A stretch of DNA of 64,000 nucleotides from Arcobacter sp. GTDB lineage: Bacteria > Campylobacterota > Campylobacteria > Campylobacterales > Arcobacteraceae. Shown here in pieces: positions 27,154-37,892 of this stretch (positions are counted from its first letter, which is position 1; the number at the start of each line of letters is the position of its first letter). Where the stretch lies: assembly GCA_002869565.1 (NCBI GenBank), contig PKUJ01000012.1, positions 11,729 to 75,728 on the forward strand, given 5' to 3'. The notes beneath the pieces were generated by a model. It made no database searches. It had not been told where the DNA came from and saw only the letters and a list, made by a program, of their open reading frames with translations. The position numbers were made by a program, and so were the translations under genes.

Positions 27154-29117
27154 TTGAGTTTTTCGATTTCATCTCGTATTCTTATTGCCTCTTCAAAATG
27201 CAAATCCTTCGCAGCTTTTTTCATCTGTTGATTCAATTCAATCATCATCTTTTTTCTCTCTGCTGCTGGCATTTTTTCCATCTTATCTAGTTTCCAAGCT
27301 ACGTCATCGTACTCTTCTAGTTTTAGATTTTCATCAAGTGTTCTTTTTGTACTTGTAGGTGTAATTCCATTTTCTTTATTGTGAGTATCTTGGATTTCTC
27401 TTCTTTTATTTGTCAAATCAATTGCATATTTCATAGAGTCAGTTACTCTTTTTGCAAATAATATTACTCTTCCATTTTCATTTCTTGCTGCTCTACCCAT
27501 AGTTTGAACAAGAGAGGTCTTACTTCTTAAGAAACCTTCTTTATCTGCATCCAAAATAGCTACAAGGGAAGTTTCGGGGATATCTAATCCTTCTCTTAGT
27601 AAGTTAATTCCAACAAGCACATCAAACTCTCCGAGCCTTAGTTCACGTATAATTTGATTTCTTTCAATTGCATCAATATCTGAGTGCATATATTTTACTT
27701 TTATTCCTAAATCAGAATAATAAGTTGTAAGTTCTTCTGCCATTTTTTTAGTTAATACTGTAACAAGAACTCTTTCGTTTTTTACAGTTACTTTTTTTAT
27801 CTCATCGTGAAGTTTTTCCACTTGAAACTCTGAATCTATTATCTCAATTGTTGGGTCAAGCAGTCCAGTTGGTCTTATAACTTGACGCGCAACAACATCA
27901 CTTAGCTCAATTTCAAGAGGAGCGGGTGTTGCACTTACAAAAAGATAGTGAGGAGATTTTTTTATAAACTCGTCAAACATCAAAGGTCTATTATCCATAG
28001 CACTTGGAAGTCTAAATCCATAATCAACCAAAACCTCTTTTCTACTTCTATCTGCGGCGTGCATTCCTCTAAATTGTGGTAATGACACGTGGGATTCATC
28101 AACAATGAGTAAAAAATCTTTTCCAATTTGTTCAAAATAATTCATCATAGAATAAGGAGTTTCTCCTGGTTCAAGACCAGTTAAATGACGTGCATAGTTT
28201 TCTATTCCTTTACACATACCTGTACCTTCTACCATCTCTAAATCAAATTCTACTCTTTGTTTTAGTCTTTGATACTCTACTCTTCTATCTTCTTTTTCAT
28301 AATACTTTAATCTATCATCAAGTTCTTCTTCAATTTGCTTTACAGCTCGTCCTAGATTTTCACTTGTTACAACAAAAGGGTTTACTGAATAAATAATTAC
28401 TTCATCTAAATTTTTATGTTTCTCATTTGTAAGATACTCATGTTTAGAGATTGATTCCACCTCATAACCAAAAAATTCTACTCTAATAAATTCATCTTCA
28501 TAATAAGCAGGGAAAATATCTATCACATCCCCATTTACTCTAAAATCTGCTCTATCAAAAAAGTTATCATTTCTTTTATAACCCATTTCCACAAGTTTAA
28601 GAAGTAATTCTCTTTGAGAATACTCAAACCCTACTTCTATTCTTTGAACCATTGCTTTATATTCAGCTGGATTACCAAGACCATAATTAGCAGATACAGA
28701 TGCAATAACAATAACATCATCAAATGACAATAAAGAAGCTGTTGCACTCAATCTCATTCTTTCAAGTTCACTATTAATAGCAGAATCTTTTTCAATAAAA
28801 AGATCAGTTCTAGGTATATATGCTTCAGGTTGATAATAATCATAATAAGATATAAAATACTCTACATGATTGTTTGGAAAAAATTGTCTGAACTCAGAAT
28901 ATAATTGGGCAGCAAGGGTTTTGTTATGGGTCATAATAAGTGTTGGCATTTGAGTTTTTTCAATAACTTTTGCCATTGTATAAGTCTTACCAGAACCTGT
29001 AACACCCTCTAAAGTCGTATATTTATTTCCATTTAAAATAGAATCACTTATCTGTTTTATGGCAACAGGTTGATCACCTGCTGGCTCATAATTACTGTTT
29101 ACTTTAAATTTAGCCAT
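27144..29117 (-). CDS. uvrB: Excinuclease ABC subunit B
   Basis: Damage-verifying helicase-like subunit of nucleotide-excision repair. It shows the Walker A loop ([16 protein letters not shown]), the beta-hairpin that pinches DNA ([23 protein letters not shown]), Walker B ([13 protein letters not shown]), motif V/VI ([35 protein letters not shown]) and a C-terminal UVR domain that contacts UvrC ([27 protein letters not shown]). Length 657 is normal. Its stop codon lies in one arm of the large palindrome at 27011-27153. Confidence 0.99.
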   Translation of the reverse strand: MAKFKVNSNYEPAGDQPVAIKQISDSILNGNKYTTLEGVTGSGKTYTMAKVIEKTQMPTLIMTHNKTLAAQLYSEFRQFFPNNHVEYFISYYDYYQPEAYIPRTDLFIEKDSAINSELERMRLSATASLLSFDDVIVIASVSANYGLGNPAEYKAMVQRIEVGFEYSQRELLLKLVEMGYKRNDNFFDRADFRVNGDVIDIFPAYYEDEFIRVEFFGYEVESISKHEYLTNEKHKNLDEVIIYSVNPFVVTSENLGRAVKQIEEELDDRLKYYEKEDRRVEYQRLKQRVEFDLEMVEGTGMCKGIENYARHLTGLEPGETPYSMMNYFEQIGKDFLLIVDESHVSLPQFRGMHAADRSRKEVLVDYGFRLPSAMDNRPLMFDEFIKKSPHYLFVSATPAPLEIELSDVVARQVIRPTGLLDPTIEIIDSEFQVEKLHDEIKKVTVKNERVLVTVLTKKMAEELTTYYSDLGIKVKYMHSDIDAIERNQIIRELRLGEFDVLVGINLLREGLDIPETSLVAILDADKEGFLRSKTSLVQTMGRAARNENGRVILFAKRVTDSMKYAIDLTNKRREIQDTHNKENGITPTSTKRTLDENLKLEEYDDVAWKLDKMEKMPAAERKKMMIELNQQMKKAAKDLHFEEAIRIRDEIEKLKKL

Positions 29118-29158
29118 GACAAGGATTATATCGAAGAATAGCTTTCTTGATGATTTTT

Positions 29159-30055
29159 TTACCTGTTTTCACTTTTTAATTTTGCGTTTTTATCCATTAT
29201 TTCAAGTTCTTTTTCGGCAGTGATAACAATATTAGAATCAACTTCATAATCAATTCTTTCATCTCGTCCTTCATAATCAACTTTATTTAATATTGTTTTT
29301 ATAGCATTGTATCGTGCAATAAATTTATCATCACTACGAATTATAGTCCAAGGAGATTTTTTTGTATTTGTTTCTTTTAACATTCTATATTTTTTAGCAG
29401 TAAATTCATCCCATCTTTCTTGCATTTGTAAATCAATTTCACTTAATTTCCAATGTTTTAAAGGATTTTCTTCTCTCTCTTCAAATCTTCTTGATTGTTC
29501 ATTTTTTGATACTGAAAAATAAATTTTTAAAAAATGTATACCATGCTCTATTAAATCTTCTTCAAATCTAGGAACAGTTTTCATAAATGTCTCATACTCA
29601 TCATCTGAACAAAAACCAAATACTGGCTCAACCATAGAACGGTTATACCAAGATCTATCAAAAATCACAATCTCACCAGCTTTTGGAAATTGTTGTACAT
29701 ACCTTTGAAAATACCATTGGCTTTTTTCTACATCAGAAGGTCTACCTAAAGCTACAACCCTATAATGTTTTTCATTCATATATCTAGTCATTCTTCTTAT
29801 AGCACCACCCTTACCAGAAGCATCTCTCCCTTCGATAAGTATTATCATTTTTTCATTCTTTTTTTCTAAATGTTCTTGTAATTTAATCAATTCAACTTGT
29901 AATATTCTTAATGATTCTTCTTGTGATCTATATTCATACTTTCTATGTAAATCTTTTAAAAAATCATTATTTGGTTCATTATTAAGAGTATCAACAAAAG
30001 CTTCGAAATCTAATATTTCATCTAAATTCTTATTATAAATATTTTCTATTTTCAA
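29159..30055 (-). CDS. ppk2: Polyphosphate kinase 2
   Basis: PPK2-family kinase that transfers phosphate between polyphosphate and nucleotides (usually polyP plus GDP or ADP to the triphosphate). The Walker A is [17 protein letters not shown] and the Walker B / lid region is [23 protein letters not shown], with PFARYLEDFE-like [11 protein letters not shown] following. At 298 residues it is a single-domain class I enzyme. It is a single gene between uvrB and two minus-strand genes, with 80 bases of AT-rich sequence before it. Confidence 0.94.
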   Translation of the reverse strand: MKIENIYNKNLDEILDFEAFVDTLNNEPNNDFLKDLHRKYEYRSQEESLRILQVELIKLQEHLEKKNEKMIILIEGRDASGKGGAIRRMTRYMNEKHYRVVALGRPSDVEKSQWYFQRYVQQFPKAGEIVIFDRSWYNRSMVEPVFGFCSDDEYETFMKTVPRFEEDLIEHGIHFLKIYFSVSKNEQSRRFEEREENPLKHWKLSEIDLQMQERWDEFTAKKYRMLKETNTKKSPWTIIRSDDKFIARYNAIKTILNKVDYEGRDERIDYEVDSNIVITAEKELEIMDKNAKLKSENR

Positions 30056-30137
30056 AATTTACTCCGATTTTTAATTAAATATACTATTATAAGAAAGTAT
30101 ATATTATTTTAGTTACAGTTAAACAACTATGAGATTT

Positions 30138-30695
30138 TTATTTGCTATATTTTTTATAATTTGCTAAGAAATAAAAGATAATTGAAGTATCTCTATTTGT
30201 CCAAATATAATCTTTCGATAAGTCATCTTTTGATTTATTTATATCAACATAATTATTGTATTTTTTTATAATACCTCTCATCAAGTTTTTTATATCATTT
30301 TCACTTGAATTTAACAAAAATGAATGAAAAGTACTTTTTTGATTTGAAATATAAAATTCTTCATTTATTTTAAATAATTTTAAAATTAAAGATATTTGCC
30401 AAGAATGCCACTCTTTTTTCTCTAATTCATGCATATTCATCTTTTGATAATCAAAATATTTATAAGATTCGAATATCTTTTTTACAATATCTTGTAATTG
30501 GTTTTTACCAATTTTATCTATACCTATAGGTAAATGAAGACTATAAGTTTCAGGAAGGTATACATGTTCTTCTACATTTGAAACAATAATTTTTTCTTCT
30601 GGTTTTTCTTTTTTTAAAAGAGATATTACAAAAATAAGTAATATCACAATTATAATTAATATTACTAAGACAATAGCAATAGAAAGATTACTCAT
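30138..30695 (-). CDS. Hypothetical single-pass membrane protein
   Basis: 185 residues, not recognised. A strong N-terminal membrane helix (about 5-27, Ile/Leu/Val only) is followed by KKEKPEEK and a cytoplasmic-looking helical domain rich in Lys, Asn and aromatic residues. It overlaps the upstream phosphoesterase gene by 4 bases (ATGA), so it may work with that enzyme at the membrane. No catalytic motif is seen. Confidence 0.7.
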   Translation of the reverse strand: MSNLSIAIVLVILIIIVILLIFVISLLKKEKPEEKIIVSNVEEHVYLPETYSLHLPIGIDKIGKNQLQDIVKKIFESYKYFDYQKMNMHELEKKEWHSWQISLILKLFKINEEFYISNQKSTFHSFLLNSSENDIKNLMRGIIKKYNNYVDINKSKDDLSKDYIWTNRDTSIIFYFLANYKKYSK

Positions 30696-31387
30696 AAGTT
30701 TTCTCCTCGAAACTCTTCTTCTAAAATAAAATATTTTTTATCACAACATAACGATGGAATGTTTACATACAATTGATTATTATTAATAAAACTTTTACCT
30801 TGATGAAAATGTCCTTCGATAACTATTTCACTTTTATAGTTATTCAATCTTTTCAATGCAAATTCATCAAAATTGTCCATTTTTGAACAAATATTTTTTT
30901 CTATTAAAGAGTAATAAATCTTTTTTGAAATTAAATTATTAAAATCAATAAAATTAAGAAAAGTCAACAAAAAATGATTTCTAATAATACTACAATATAA
31001 ATTGTAATGCCAAGGAGTGAAAATATCTCCATGAGCTATTTCTACACTTCTATCTTGAAATTTACCACATAAAGGTTGTTCTTCTCTTGGTATTACTAAT
31101 ATATTTTTAAATAATGATTTCATATTATAATCATGATTTCCTTCAAAATATACAATTTGCATACTCGTTGATAATTTATTTATAATATCAATTAATTCTT
31201 GATTTCTTTTTATAAAGTATTTACTCTCACCAGAAATAAAATCAAACATATCTCCCATCAAAAAAAGCTGAGTTGTAGAAATCTCTTTATTTACTAATTT
31301 CTTTAAAAAGATTAAAAACTCTGGCTTTTTTTCATTATAGTGTGAGTCAGCTACAAAAATAGCTCCTTTTTGTATATTAAGGTACAT
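30692..31387 (-). CDS. Calcineurin-like metallophosphoesterase, LpxH-like
   Basis: Binuclear metal phosphoesterase of 231 residues. Metal-site motifs are FVADSHYN (DxH), LFLMGDMFDFISG (GDxxD), VYFEGNHDYNM (GNHD), VEIAHGDIFTP (second-shell His) and IEGHFHQGKSF (GHxH), exactly the order of UDP-2,3-diacylglucosamine hydrolase LpxH. Lipid A synthesis is therefore the best guess, but related phosphoesterases share the pattern. It overlaps argC by 11 bases and the membrane-protein gene downstream by 4. Confidence 0.82.
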   Translation of the reverse strand: MYLNIQKGAIFVADSHYNEKKPEFLIFLKKLVNKEISTTQLFLMGDMFDFISGESKYFIKRNQELIDIINKLSTSMQIVYFEGNHDYNMKSLFKNILVIPREEQPLCGKFQDRSVEIAHGDIFTPWHYNLYCSIIRNHFLLTFLNFIDFNNLISKKIYYSLIEKNICSKMDNFDEFALKRLNNYKSEIVIEGHFHQGKSFINNNQLYVNIPSLCCDKKYFILEEEFRGENL

Positions 31388-32381
31388 ATGCTATTTTTGG
31401 TATTCCTTCATTTTCTTCAAACCCACACATTAAGTTTGCATTTACAACAGCTTGAGAAGATGCTCCTCTTAAAAGATTATCAATTGATGAATTTACAAAT
31501 AGTGCTTTTTTATTTCTTGCAACATATATATCACAGAAATTTGTTCCAGCTACTGATTTTAAATCAACTGGAGATTTTCTAATTCTTACGAATTCATTAT
31601 CCACATATGATTTTTCTAAAATTTCATCAACATTTATTTCATCTTTTAATGTTGCAAATACAGAGATTAACATTCCTCTTGTAACAGGAAGTAAATGAGG
31701 TACAAAATTTATTTGAAACTCTTTATTTTTTACTATTTTTACTTTTTCTTCAATCTCAGGCATATGTCTATGTTTAAATGGATTATAAGCATGTGTATTC
31801 TCATTTAAATTAACAAAATGTGCTACTTCACTAAGTTTTTTTCCAGCTCCACTAACTCCAGATTTTGCATCAATAAAGATTTGACTTCCCTCTTCAATAT
31901 AATCAACAAATGGTAAAAGAGCTAAAAGTGTTGCAGTTGGATAACATCCTGGATTTGCTACAAGATTACTTTTTTTAATCTCTTCAGCAAAATATTCAGG
32001 CAAACCATAAACTGAATCTTTGATATGCTCTTTATCTTCATGTGGGCAATAGTGTTTTTCATATGCTTCTAATTCAAGTCTATAATCTGCGCTTAAATCT
32101 ACTACTTTTACTCCAAAGTCTAATAACTCTTTTACAAAAAACATAGATGTTTTATGAGGTAAAGCTAAAAATACTAAATCAGCTACTTTTTTCACTTCTT
32201 TTGCATCTGCTTTTGAAACTTCAATATCAATTACACCTTCTAAAGAAGGATGCAATTCTTGAACATTTTCTTCACCTGTTGAATTTGCTATATATGTAAT
32301 ATCAAATTTTGGATGATTTATAAGTATTTTTATTAATTCTAAACCAGTATAACCACTAGCTCCAATAATTGCTACATTCAT
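31377..32381 (-). CDS. argC: N-acetyl-gamma-glutamyl-phosphate reductase
   Basis: NADPH-dependent third step of arginine synthesis. The nucleotide-binding start VAIIGASGYTGLELIKIL, the catalytic cysteine in NPGCYPTATLLAL, and HRHMPEIE with its active-site histidine are present. Length 334 is normal. The start overlaps the greA stop (TAATG), and argH lies about 2 kb away on the same strand but not in the same operon. Confidence 0.97.
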   Translation of the reverse strand: MNVAIIGASGYTGLELIKILINHPKFDITYIANSTGEENVQELHPSLEGVIDIEVSKADAKEVKKVADLVFLALPHKTSMFFVKELLDFGVKVVDLSADYRLELEAYEKHYCPHEDKEHIKDSVYGLPEYFAEEIKKSNLVANPGCYPTATLLALLPFVDYIEEGSQIFIDAKSGVSGAGKKLSEVAHFVNLNENTHAYNPFKHRHMPEIEEKVKIVKNKEFQINFVPHLLPVTRGMLISVFATLKDEINVDEILEKSYVDNEFVRIRKSPVDLKSVAGTNFCDIYVARNKKALFVNSSIDNLLRGASSQAVVNANLMCGFEENEGIPKIAYVP

Positions 32382-32866
32382 TATAATTCTAACTCCTTAT
32401 ATCCTACATTTAAAAGTTCATAAGTTTTTTGTCCACCAGGCAAAGTAGCAACAATTTCATCGCCCTCCTCTTTTCCAAGAAGTTGTTTAGCTAAAGGTGA
32501 ATTAAATGAAATAAGACCTCTTTCAGCATTAGACTCTACTCCACCAACAATAGCGTATGTAAACTCTTCATCTGTATCACAGTCAACAAGATGTACTGTT
32601 GAACCAAAACTAACTTTATTGTGTGGAAGCGTCTCAGGATCTATAATAACAGCTTTACTAATAACAGCACCTAATTCAGCAATATGAACATCAATTAAAG
32701 CTAATTTTTCTTTTGCAGCATGATATTCTGCATTCTCTTTTAAATCGCCTAATTGTCTTGCTTCATCTAATGCGATTACAGTTTCAGGTCTTTCTTTACT
32801 TTTTAAAAAATCTAATTCACCTGTAATTTTTTCGTACCCTACTCGTGTCATTGGCTCTTTATCCAT
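32381..32866 (-). CDS. greA: Transcription elongation factor GreA
   Basis: Rescues backtracked RNA polymerase by stimulating transcript cleavage. The N-terminal coiled coil begins MTRVGYEKITGELDFLKSKERPETVIALDEARQLGDLKENAEYHAAKE, containing the acidic tip (DLKENAEY), and the C-terminal FKBP-like domain ends in SPLAKQLLGKEEGDEIVATLPGG. 161 residues. Coupled to argC by a one-base overlap. Confidence 0.97.
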   Translation of the reverse strand: MDKEPMTRVGYEKITGELDFLKSKERPETVIALDEARQLGDLKENAEYHAAKEKLALIDVHIAELGAVISKAVIIDPETLPHNKVSFGSTVHLVDCDTDEEFTYAIVGGVESNAERGLISFNSPLAKQLLGKEEGDEIVATLPGGQKTYELLNVGYKELEL

Positions 32867-32914
32867 AAGAAAGCCTCCTAATTTATAAATTTTATTTTTA
32901 TTGATTTAATTTGA

Positions 32915-32920
32915 TATAAT
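32915..32920 (+). promoter_or_regulatory. -10 box of the ThiF-family gene
   Basis: TATAAT 27 bases before the ATG at 32947, in the gap divergent from greA. Confidence 0.5.
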
Positions 32921-32946
32921 ACCGAAATTTTAATAAAAGAGTATAA

Positions 32947-33597
32947 ATGCAAAGATATGATAGAACAATAAAATTATTTGGTGAAAAAAACTTTGAAAAA
33001 TTTCAAAATACAAAACTTATACTTCTAGGAGTTGGAGGAGTTGGAAGTTTCGCACTCGATTCACTTTATAACACAGGAATAACAGATATAACAATTGTTG
33101 ACTTTGATACCTATGAAGAATCTAATATGAATAGACAATTAGGAAGTCATGGAAATATTGATAAAATTAAAGTTGATTCTTTAAAAGAAAAATATCCAAA
33201 TGTTACACCAATAAATGTAAAAATAACACCTGAATGGATTGATAATTTTGATTTTTCATCTTTTGATTACATTCTTGATGCAATTGATGATATAAAACCC
33301 AAAGTACATCTAATTAACAAGTTTTATACTAAAGTAATCACTACTAGTGGTAGTGCAAAAAGAATAGATCCTTCAAAAATTGAATATAAATCCATTTGGG
33401 AAACTTTTAATGACCCCTTCATTAGAAAAATAAGATATGAATTAAAAAAGCTAGGTTTTAAGAAAAAGTTCAAAGTTGTATTCTCAAGTGAAGAACCTAA
33501 ATGCCTAGAGAAAGGTAGCTTTGAAGCAGTAACTGGTTCATTTGGTTTTATGATTGCATCAATCACAATACAAAAGATACTTGACAAGAATAAATAA
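32947..33597 (+). CDS. tcdA: ThiF-family E1-like enzyme, probably TcdA
   Basis: Adenylating enzyme of the ThiF/MoeB/E1 family; the best fit is TcdA (CsdL), which cyclises t6A37 of tRNA to ct6A. The Rossmann motif LLGVGGVGSFALDSL and the following Asp in IVDFDTYEESNMNRQLGSHG, then DYILDAIDDIKPKVHLI, follow the family. At 216 residues it is shorter than E. coli TcdA and lacks the C-terminal extension, as is common in Campylobacterota. The RYDRTIKLFGEKNFEKFQNTK opening is the TcdA-type N-terminus. Confidence 0.83.
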   Translation: MQRYDRTIKLFGEKNFEKFQNTKLILLGVGGVGSFALDSLYNTGITDITIVDFDTYEESNMNRQLGSHGNIDKIKVDSLKEKYPNVTPINVKITPEWIDNFDFSSFDYILDAIDDIKPKVHLINKFYTKVITTSGSAKRIDPSKIEYKSIWETFNDPFIRKIRYELKKLGFKKKFKVVFSSEEPKCLEKGSFEAVTGSFGFMIASITIQKILDKNK

Positions 33598-33634
33598 AAT
33601 AATTTTTTAAAGTTAAGTATAAGAAAAAAAGCAA

Positions 33635-33640
33635 TATAAT
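33635..33640 (+). promoter_or_regulatory. -10 box of cheV
   Basis: TATAAT 26 bases before the CheV ATG, without a visible -35 element. Confidence 0.5.
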
Positions 33641-33666
33641 TTAAGCACAAAGTAAAAAGGGTATTC

Positions 33667-34569
33667 ATGAGTGGTATCAATAGCGTTGAACAGATGACAC
33701 AAGGGCATTTAAGAAATGTACAGCAATTAGCTGTATTTTATACTGGCCATAATAATATTTATGCAATAAATATTGCTAAAGTTAAGGCGTTTATTATTAC
33801 TGAAGAAGTAACAATTAACGATACACCAACAGATACTAAAGTTATTGCTGGTATAGCAACTATTAGAGGGGAACCTGTAACTTTAATAAATCTTGATGCA
33901 TGGTTAGGTCTTCCAACAATGGAAACTTTAGACTACAAGTTAATAATTTATTGTGAATTTAATCATAAAAGGGTTGGTTTTCTAATTAAAAACATGCTTG
34001 ATATTGTTGAAAAAACAACGGATGAACTAAGACATACGGAAGAGACAAACTCTAAAGTTACATATACAACTTATGTTAAAGTTCAAGAAAAAGATGAATT
34101 ATGTACAGTATTTAATGCAGAACAACTTCTAAAAGATTTAGGTTGGGTTGATGATGGAGAGGATACTTTAAATAAATATGTTGAAGGTCCATTAAAAACT
34201 GACAAGGTAGTGCTTGCTGCTGAAGATTCAGGAGTTGCACGAGAAGTATTAACTAGATTTTTTCAAAAAGCACAAATAGATTTTGAGATTTATAATAATG
34301 GTGCGCATCTATTACAAAGAGTAGAAGAACTTGGTGGAGATAAGATTGCGATGATTATTACAGATATTGAGATGCCAGAAACTGACGGTTTCCAAGTTGC
34401 ATCTTATCTTAAAACTAGTAGTAGTTTATCTCATATTCCTGTTATTGTGAATTCATCTATGACGACAGATGCAGTTAGAAATAAAATGAATCAAATTGGT
34501 GTAGATGGATTTATTGGAAAAACTGATATTCAAGCACTATATGCTACAGTAAAAGAATTCTTAAAGTAG
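33667..34569 (+). CDS. cheV: Chemotaxis adaptor CheV
   Basis: CheW-receiver hybrid that couples chemoreceptors to CheA. The N-terminal CheW-like domain spans about 10-160 (LAVFYTGHNNIYAINIAKVKAF; IATIRGEPVTLINL), and the receiver domain about 175-300 carries the phospho-acceptor Asp in MIITDIEMPETDGFQVAS, the acidic pair in LAAEDSGVA and the lysine in GFIGKTD. Length 300. Stands alone between divergent/convergent neighbours and is followed by a good terminator. Confidence 0.95.
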   Translation: MSGINSVEQMTQGHLRNVQQLAVFYTGHNNIYAINIAKVKAFIITEEVTINDTPTDTKVIAGIATIRGEPVTLINLDAWLGLPTMETLDYKLIIYCEFNHKRVGFLIKNMLDIVEKTTDELRHTEETNSKVTYTTYVKVQEKDELCTVFNAEQLLKDLGWVDDGEDTLNKYVEGPLKTDKVVLAAEDSGVAREVLTRFFQKAQIDFEIYNNGAHLLQRVEELGGDKIAMIITDIEMPETDGFQVASYLKTSSSLSHIPVIVNSSMTTDAVRNKMNQIGVDGFIGKTDIQALYATVKEFLK

Positions 34570-34580
34570 AACTTTTAAAA

Positions 34581-34607
34581 AATAGATGAGATTTTTTCTC
34601 ATCTATT
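34581..34607. terminator. Terminator between cheV and argH
   Basis: AATAGATGAGA (34581-34591), T-rich loop, TCTCATCTATT (34597-34607): a perfect 11-bp stem between convergent genes, with flanking A-rich sequence giving a U tract for argH. Confidence 0.7.
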
Positions 34608-34618
34608 CCTAAATCTTA

Positions 34619-36004
34619 TTAATTAACTTTTAACCACTCTTCAAATACTTTTATTTGTTCAACTGTTTGTATTGTTGAAGTTCCACCTAATGACATTCGA
34701 GCATTCATTGAGTTTCTTAAATCAAGATACATAATAATCTCTTCGTCTATATTTTTAATTTCATCATTTGAGCTTCTTATTTCATCAATTGTAAGTTCAC
34801 TCAAATCTTTGTTTAAAGAGTTTGCTTTTCCTACTACATCTTTTGTAATATAATAAGCTGTTCTAAATGGCATATTTTGTTTCTGTACTAAAAAGTCTGC
34901 TAAATCAGTAGCACTTAAGTGCCCTATTTTACAAGCTGATTCCATTTTATCTACATTTACAATCATAGTTTTTATAACTTCATTTAAAATTTTCAATGAA
35001 ATTTCAATAGTTTTCACAGAATCGAAAACGCCCTCTTTATCTTCTTGTGTATCTTTATTATATGCTAAAGGAAGTCCTTTCATAACTGTAAAAAGTGAAA
35101 TAAGATTTCCATAAACTCTTCCTGTTTTTCCTCTTAGAAGTTCTGGAACATCAGGGTTTTTCTTTTGTGGCATAATCGATGATGTAGTAGCATATTCATC
35201 ACTCATTCTTACAAATTGAAACTCATAAGAAGACCAAGTAACTAACTCTTCAGATATTCTAGAGATATGCATCATAGAAGTTGAAATATTAAACAAAATT
35301 TCTAAAGCAAAATCTCTATCAGATACAGTATCCATAGCATGAGATGTAGGTGCTTTAAAGCCTAATTTATCACTAGTACTATTTCTATTTATATTATGAG
35401 GAGTTCCAGCTAAAGCAGCACTTCCTAGTGGCGAATAATTATTTCTTTCATAAGAACTTTCAAATCTTTCAAAATCTCTTTTAAACATATTTGCATAAGC
35501 TAATAAATGATAACCAAAATTAAGTGGTTGTGCATGTTGTAAATGAGTCATTCCTGGAATTAAAGTTGTAGTATGTTTATTTGCAACTTCAACAAATGTT
35601 TTTACAACTTCTTTTAATAACTCTTTTATACTTAATGATTTTTCTTGAACATAAAGTCTAAAATCAGTTGCAACTTGATCATTTCTACTTCTAGCGGTAT
35701 GAAGTCTTTTTCCAGGTTCACCAATAATCTCAGTAAGTCTGTTTTCTACAGCCATATGAATATCTTCATAAGCTAATGAAAATTCAAATTTTCCTGACTC
35801 TATCTCCTCTTTTACTTGTAATAATCCTGACTCAATAGATTCCTGTTCTTGGGAAGTTAGAATTCCTTGTTCACATAACATTTGTGAGTGTGCAATAGAA
35901 CCTTTTATATCTTGAGAATAAAGTTCTTTATCAAACATAATTGAAGCATTAAATTCATCTAAAATTTGTGCATTTGTGTTTTTTAGTATTTGCCCGTTTG
36001 CCAT
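34619..36004 (-). CDS. argH: Argininosuccinate lyase
   Basis: Last step of arginine synthesis: argininosuccinate to arginine and fumarate. The fumarase/aspartase signature [11 protein letters not shown] appears here as [36 protein letters not shown] and [17 protein letters not shown] supply the active-site histidines. Length 461 is normal. Monocistronic, with a TATAAT-like sequence on the minus strand near 36050. Confidence 0.98.
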   Translation of the reverse strand: MANGQILKNTNAQILDEFNASIMFDKELYSQDIKGSIAHSQMLCEQGILTSQEQESIESGLLQVKEEIESGKFEFSLAYEDIHMAVENRLTEIIGEPGKRLHTARSRNDQVATDFRLYVQEKSLSIKELLKEVVKTFVEVANKHTTTLIPGMTHLQHAQPLNFGYHLLAYANMFKRDFERFESSYERNNYSPLGSAALAGTPHNINRNSTSDKLGFKAPTSHAMDTVSDRDFALEILFNISTSMMHISRISEELVTWSSYEFQFVRMSDEYATTSSIMPQKKNPDVPELLRGKTGRVYGNLISLFTVMKGLPLAYNKDTQEDKEGVFDSVKTIEISLKILNEVIKTMIVNVDKMESACKIGHLSATDLADFLVQKQNMPFRTAYYITKDVVGKANSLNKDLSELTIDEIRSSNDEIKNIDEEIIMYLDLRNSMNARMSLGGTSTIQTVEQIKVFEEWLKVN

Positions 36005-36070
36005 ATCAAATATCCTTTGTAATACGCCGTTTAATTTATTTAATTTTGGCGTATTATATCAAAAGAATAA

Positions 36071-37351
36071 TTATGAAGGCATTTGGAAACTTGACATATC
36101 CATAGGGTCAGTTTTTTCTATATCTTTATATTTTTTAACAGATAAAGAGATATTCATTAAGAATAGAAGATTTGAAACAATAAAAAGTCCAGCTGCTAAA
36201 TATAAGAAAATAGAACTTAAGAAAAAAGCTAAAACAAAAAAGAACAAAGAACTAACATAAATATAAAATTGTAATCTTATACTATTTTCAACTATCAATT
36301 CTCTCATAGTTGGAACTGTAAAGTATCCTTTTGAAGTTAAATGAAACCAACATAAAAATGGAATAATTTTGTAAACCATACCTTGAAGTAATGAATACAA
36401 AAATCCAAGACCAAATAAAATTGCTAATAAATATGAAACATCACTTTTTGAAAAGGTCCAAATCAAAAGAGAAATAAGTAACATATATAAAGAGAGTTTC
36501 CAATATAAAAGTGTTACATCAAAAATAGGTCTTCTTCTATTATTCAAACTATCAATTCCAAAATAAGCAAACAATCCTATAGTTATAAGAAGTGATATTT
36601 TTATTAAAGTCATATCGATTGATAGAAATTCAAAAGCAATATATGATAAAAGTAAAAAAACTAAAATAAATGGTATCTTATTTTGAACAAACTTTGGAAA
36701 ATCCCGAGCCACATAAAACATAGGTATAACCTGAAAAGAAACTCCCATTATAAGAACTGTAGCAAAACCAAACATTCCAAATAAAATATGAATTGCTACA
36801 AAAGAATAATGATAATCTCCTATATTTTGCCCAATATGAGCTCCCGCTAAATGAAGTCCTAATAAAATAGTAACTAAACCTAAGAGAACAAATATTCGCA
36901 TTGCAATAACTGTTGAAGTTAAAAACTCTACTTTAAAAAGAAGTTTGATTGATACAAAGAAAAAAGTCAAAAATGAGGTAGATAAAAATACGCTTGCAAT
37001 TATTAACAAAATTTTTAAATTATAAATAAAATAGAGTGTAAAAAATATTGTTCCTAAAGTCAAACCAGCATGAACAACATTTGCAAAAAGTATTGGTCTT
37101 TTTATTATTGCACCTGCGAGTACTGGCATCATTTGTTGCATTGCACCTACAATTATCATTGATAATACTCCAAGAGTAAATAAATGAACTATTGCAATAC
37201 TTATTTCAGAATATCTATTCATAATAAGACTAGCATCACTTGATAGAATTAAGGCACCAATTATAATTGCAAAAATTGGTGCTGTTAAAAAAAATCTAAA
37301 CGGTACTGATATTGGAGGAGCTTGATCTAAAGATAGACCTTGATTAAACAT
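36071..37351 (-). CDS. Polytopic membrane protein, NnrS / haem-copper-oxidase-like
   Basis: About 426 residues with roughly twelve membrane helices. I do not recognise it with certainty. Two helices repeat one pattern: VHLFTLGVLSMIIVGAMQQ (His56) and IHILFGMFGFATVLIMGVS (His188), each followed by a P-containing turn (MMPVLAG; QVIPMF), and further histidines lie at about 94, 167, 172 and 181. Membrane histidines in such a pattern recall NnrS and the haem-copper oxidase subunit I fold, so haem or metal binding is plausible. It begins one base after the hemerythrin gene ends, which strengthens a link to oxygen or nitric oxide. Confidence 0.65.
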   Translation of the reverse strand: MFNQGLSLDQAPPISVPFRFFLTAPIFAIIIGALILSSDASLIMNRYSEISIAIVHLFTLGVLSMIIVGAMQQMMPVLAGAIIKRPILFANVVHAGLTLGTIFFTLYFIYNLKILLIIASVFLSTSFLTFFFVSIKLLFKVEFLTSTVIAMRIFVLLGLVTILLGLHLAGAHIGQNIGDYHYSFVAIHILFGMFGFATVLIMGVSFQVIPMFYVARDFPKFVQNKIPFILVFLLLSYIAFEFLSIDMTLIKISLLITIGLFAYFGIDSLNNRRRPIFDVTLLYWKLSLYMLLISLLIWTFSKSDVSYLLAILFGLGFLYSLLQGMVYKIIPFLCWFHLTSKGYFTVPTMRELIVENSIRLQFYIYVSSLFFFVLAFFLSSIFLYLAAGLFIVSNLLFLMNISLSVKKYKDIEKTDPMDMSSFQMPS

Positions 37352-37352
37352 A

Positions 37353-37799
37353 TTATGCTCTTTCTAATTCTTTCATTTGAGAAATTACTAGTGAAGTATC
37401 TGCTCCTAAATGCTGATCAGCCATTCTATAAAGCATTTGTTCTTCTTTCATATTGTGTTGTTGCATAAGCATCATAAGAGTTTCACTTAGTCCAAAAAAA
37501 TGCTCTTTATCTTTTTTTTCAATATCACATTTCATTTGACCTAATATTTGAAGCATTTGTTGATGTTCCATTCTCATCATTTGCGTTGGTCCACCAGTCA
37601 TTCCTGTTTTTGATTCAAAAGCTGGAAACATAACTTTCTCTTCCATATCAAAATGATGTTGCATATCTGAAAAAAAAGAAGCAAATACTTTTTCTACTTC
37701 TATCCAATTTTCACTTGCAACAGAATTTTCTAACGCTGCAAACCTATCATCACAATCTCTATGATCTTGTGTTAAAAATGAACTAACTGTATTACTCAT
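37353..37799 (-). CDS. Hemerythrin-domain protein
   Basis: Four-helix di-iron protein of 148 residues. All expected ligands are visible: His in TQDHRDCDDRF, HHFDMEE in the second helix (His and Glu), His in MRMEHQQM, and the HNMKEEQ pair (His and acidic residue) in the fourth helix. Such single-domain proteins bind oxygen or protect against nitric oxide and hydrogen peroxide. Transcribed with the polytopic membrane protein that follows after one base; AAGGAA precedes the ATG. Confidence 0.9.
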   Translation of the reverse strand: MSNTVSSFLTQDHRDCDDRFAALENSVASENWIEVEKVFASFFSDMQHHFDMEEKVMFPAFESKTGMTGGPTQMMRMEHQQMLQILGQMKCDIEKKDKEHFFGLSETLMMLMQQHNMKEEQMLYRMADQHLGADTSLVISQMKELERA

Positions 37800-37892
37800 G
37801 ATTTTTCCTTAATAATATTAAATGTTAGAGTAATTATACAAAAATGAATTTTTTTTTATATTGATTACTATCAATAAAATATATTTAGCTTA

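Noticed and set aside
35976-36260. Plus-strand frame of 94 codons between argH and the membrane-protein gene
   Set aside because: Overlaps both genes in antisense; the Lys-rich end mirrors hydrophobic helix codons.
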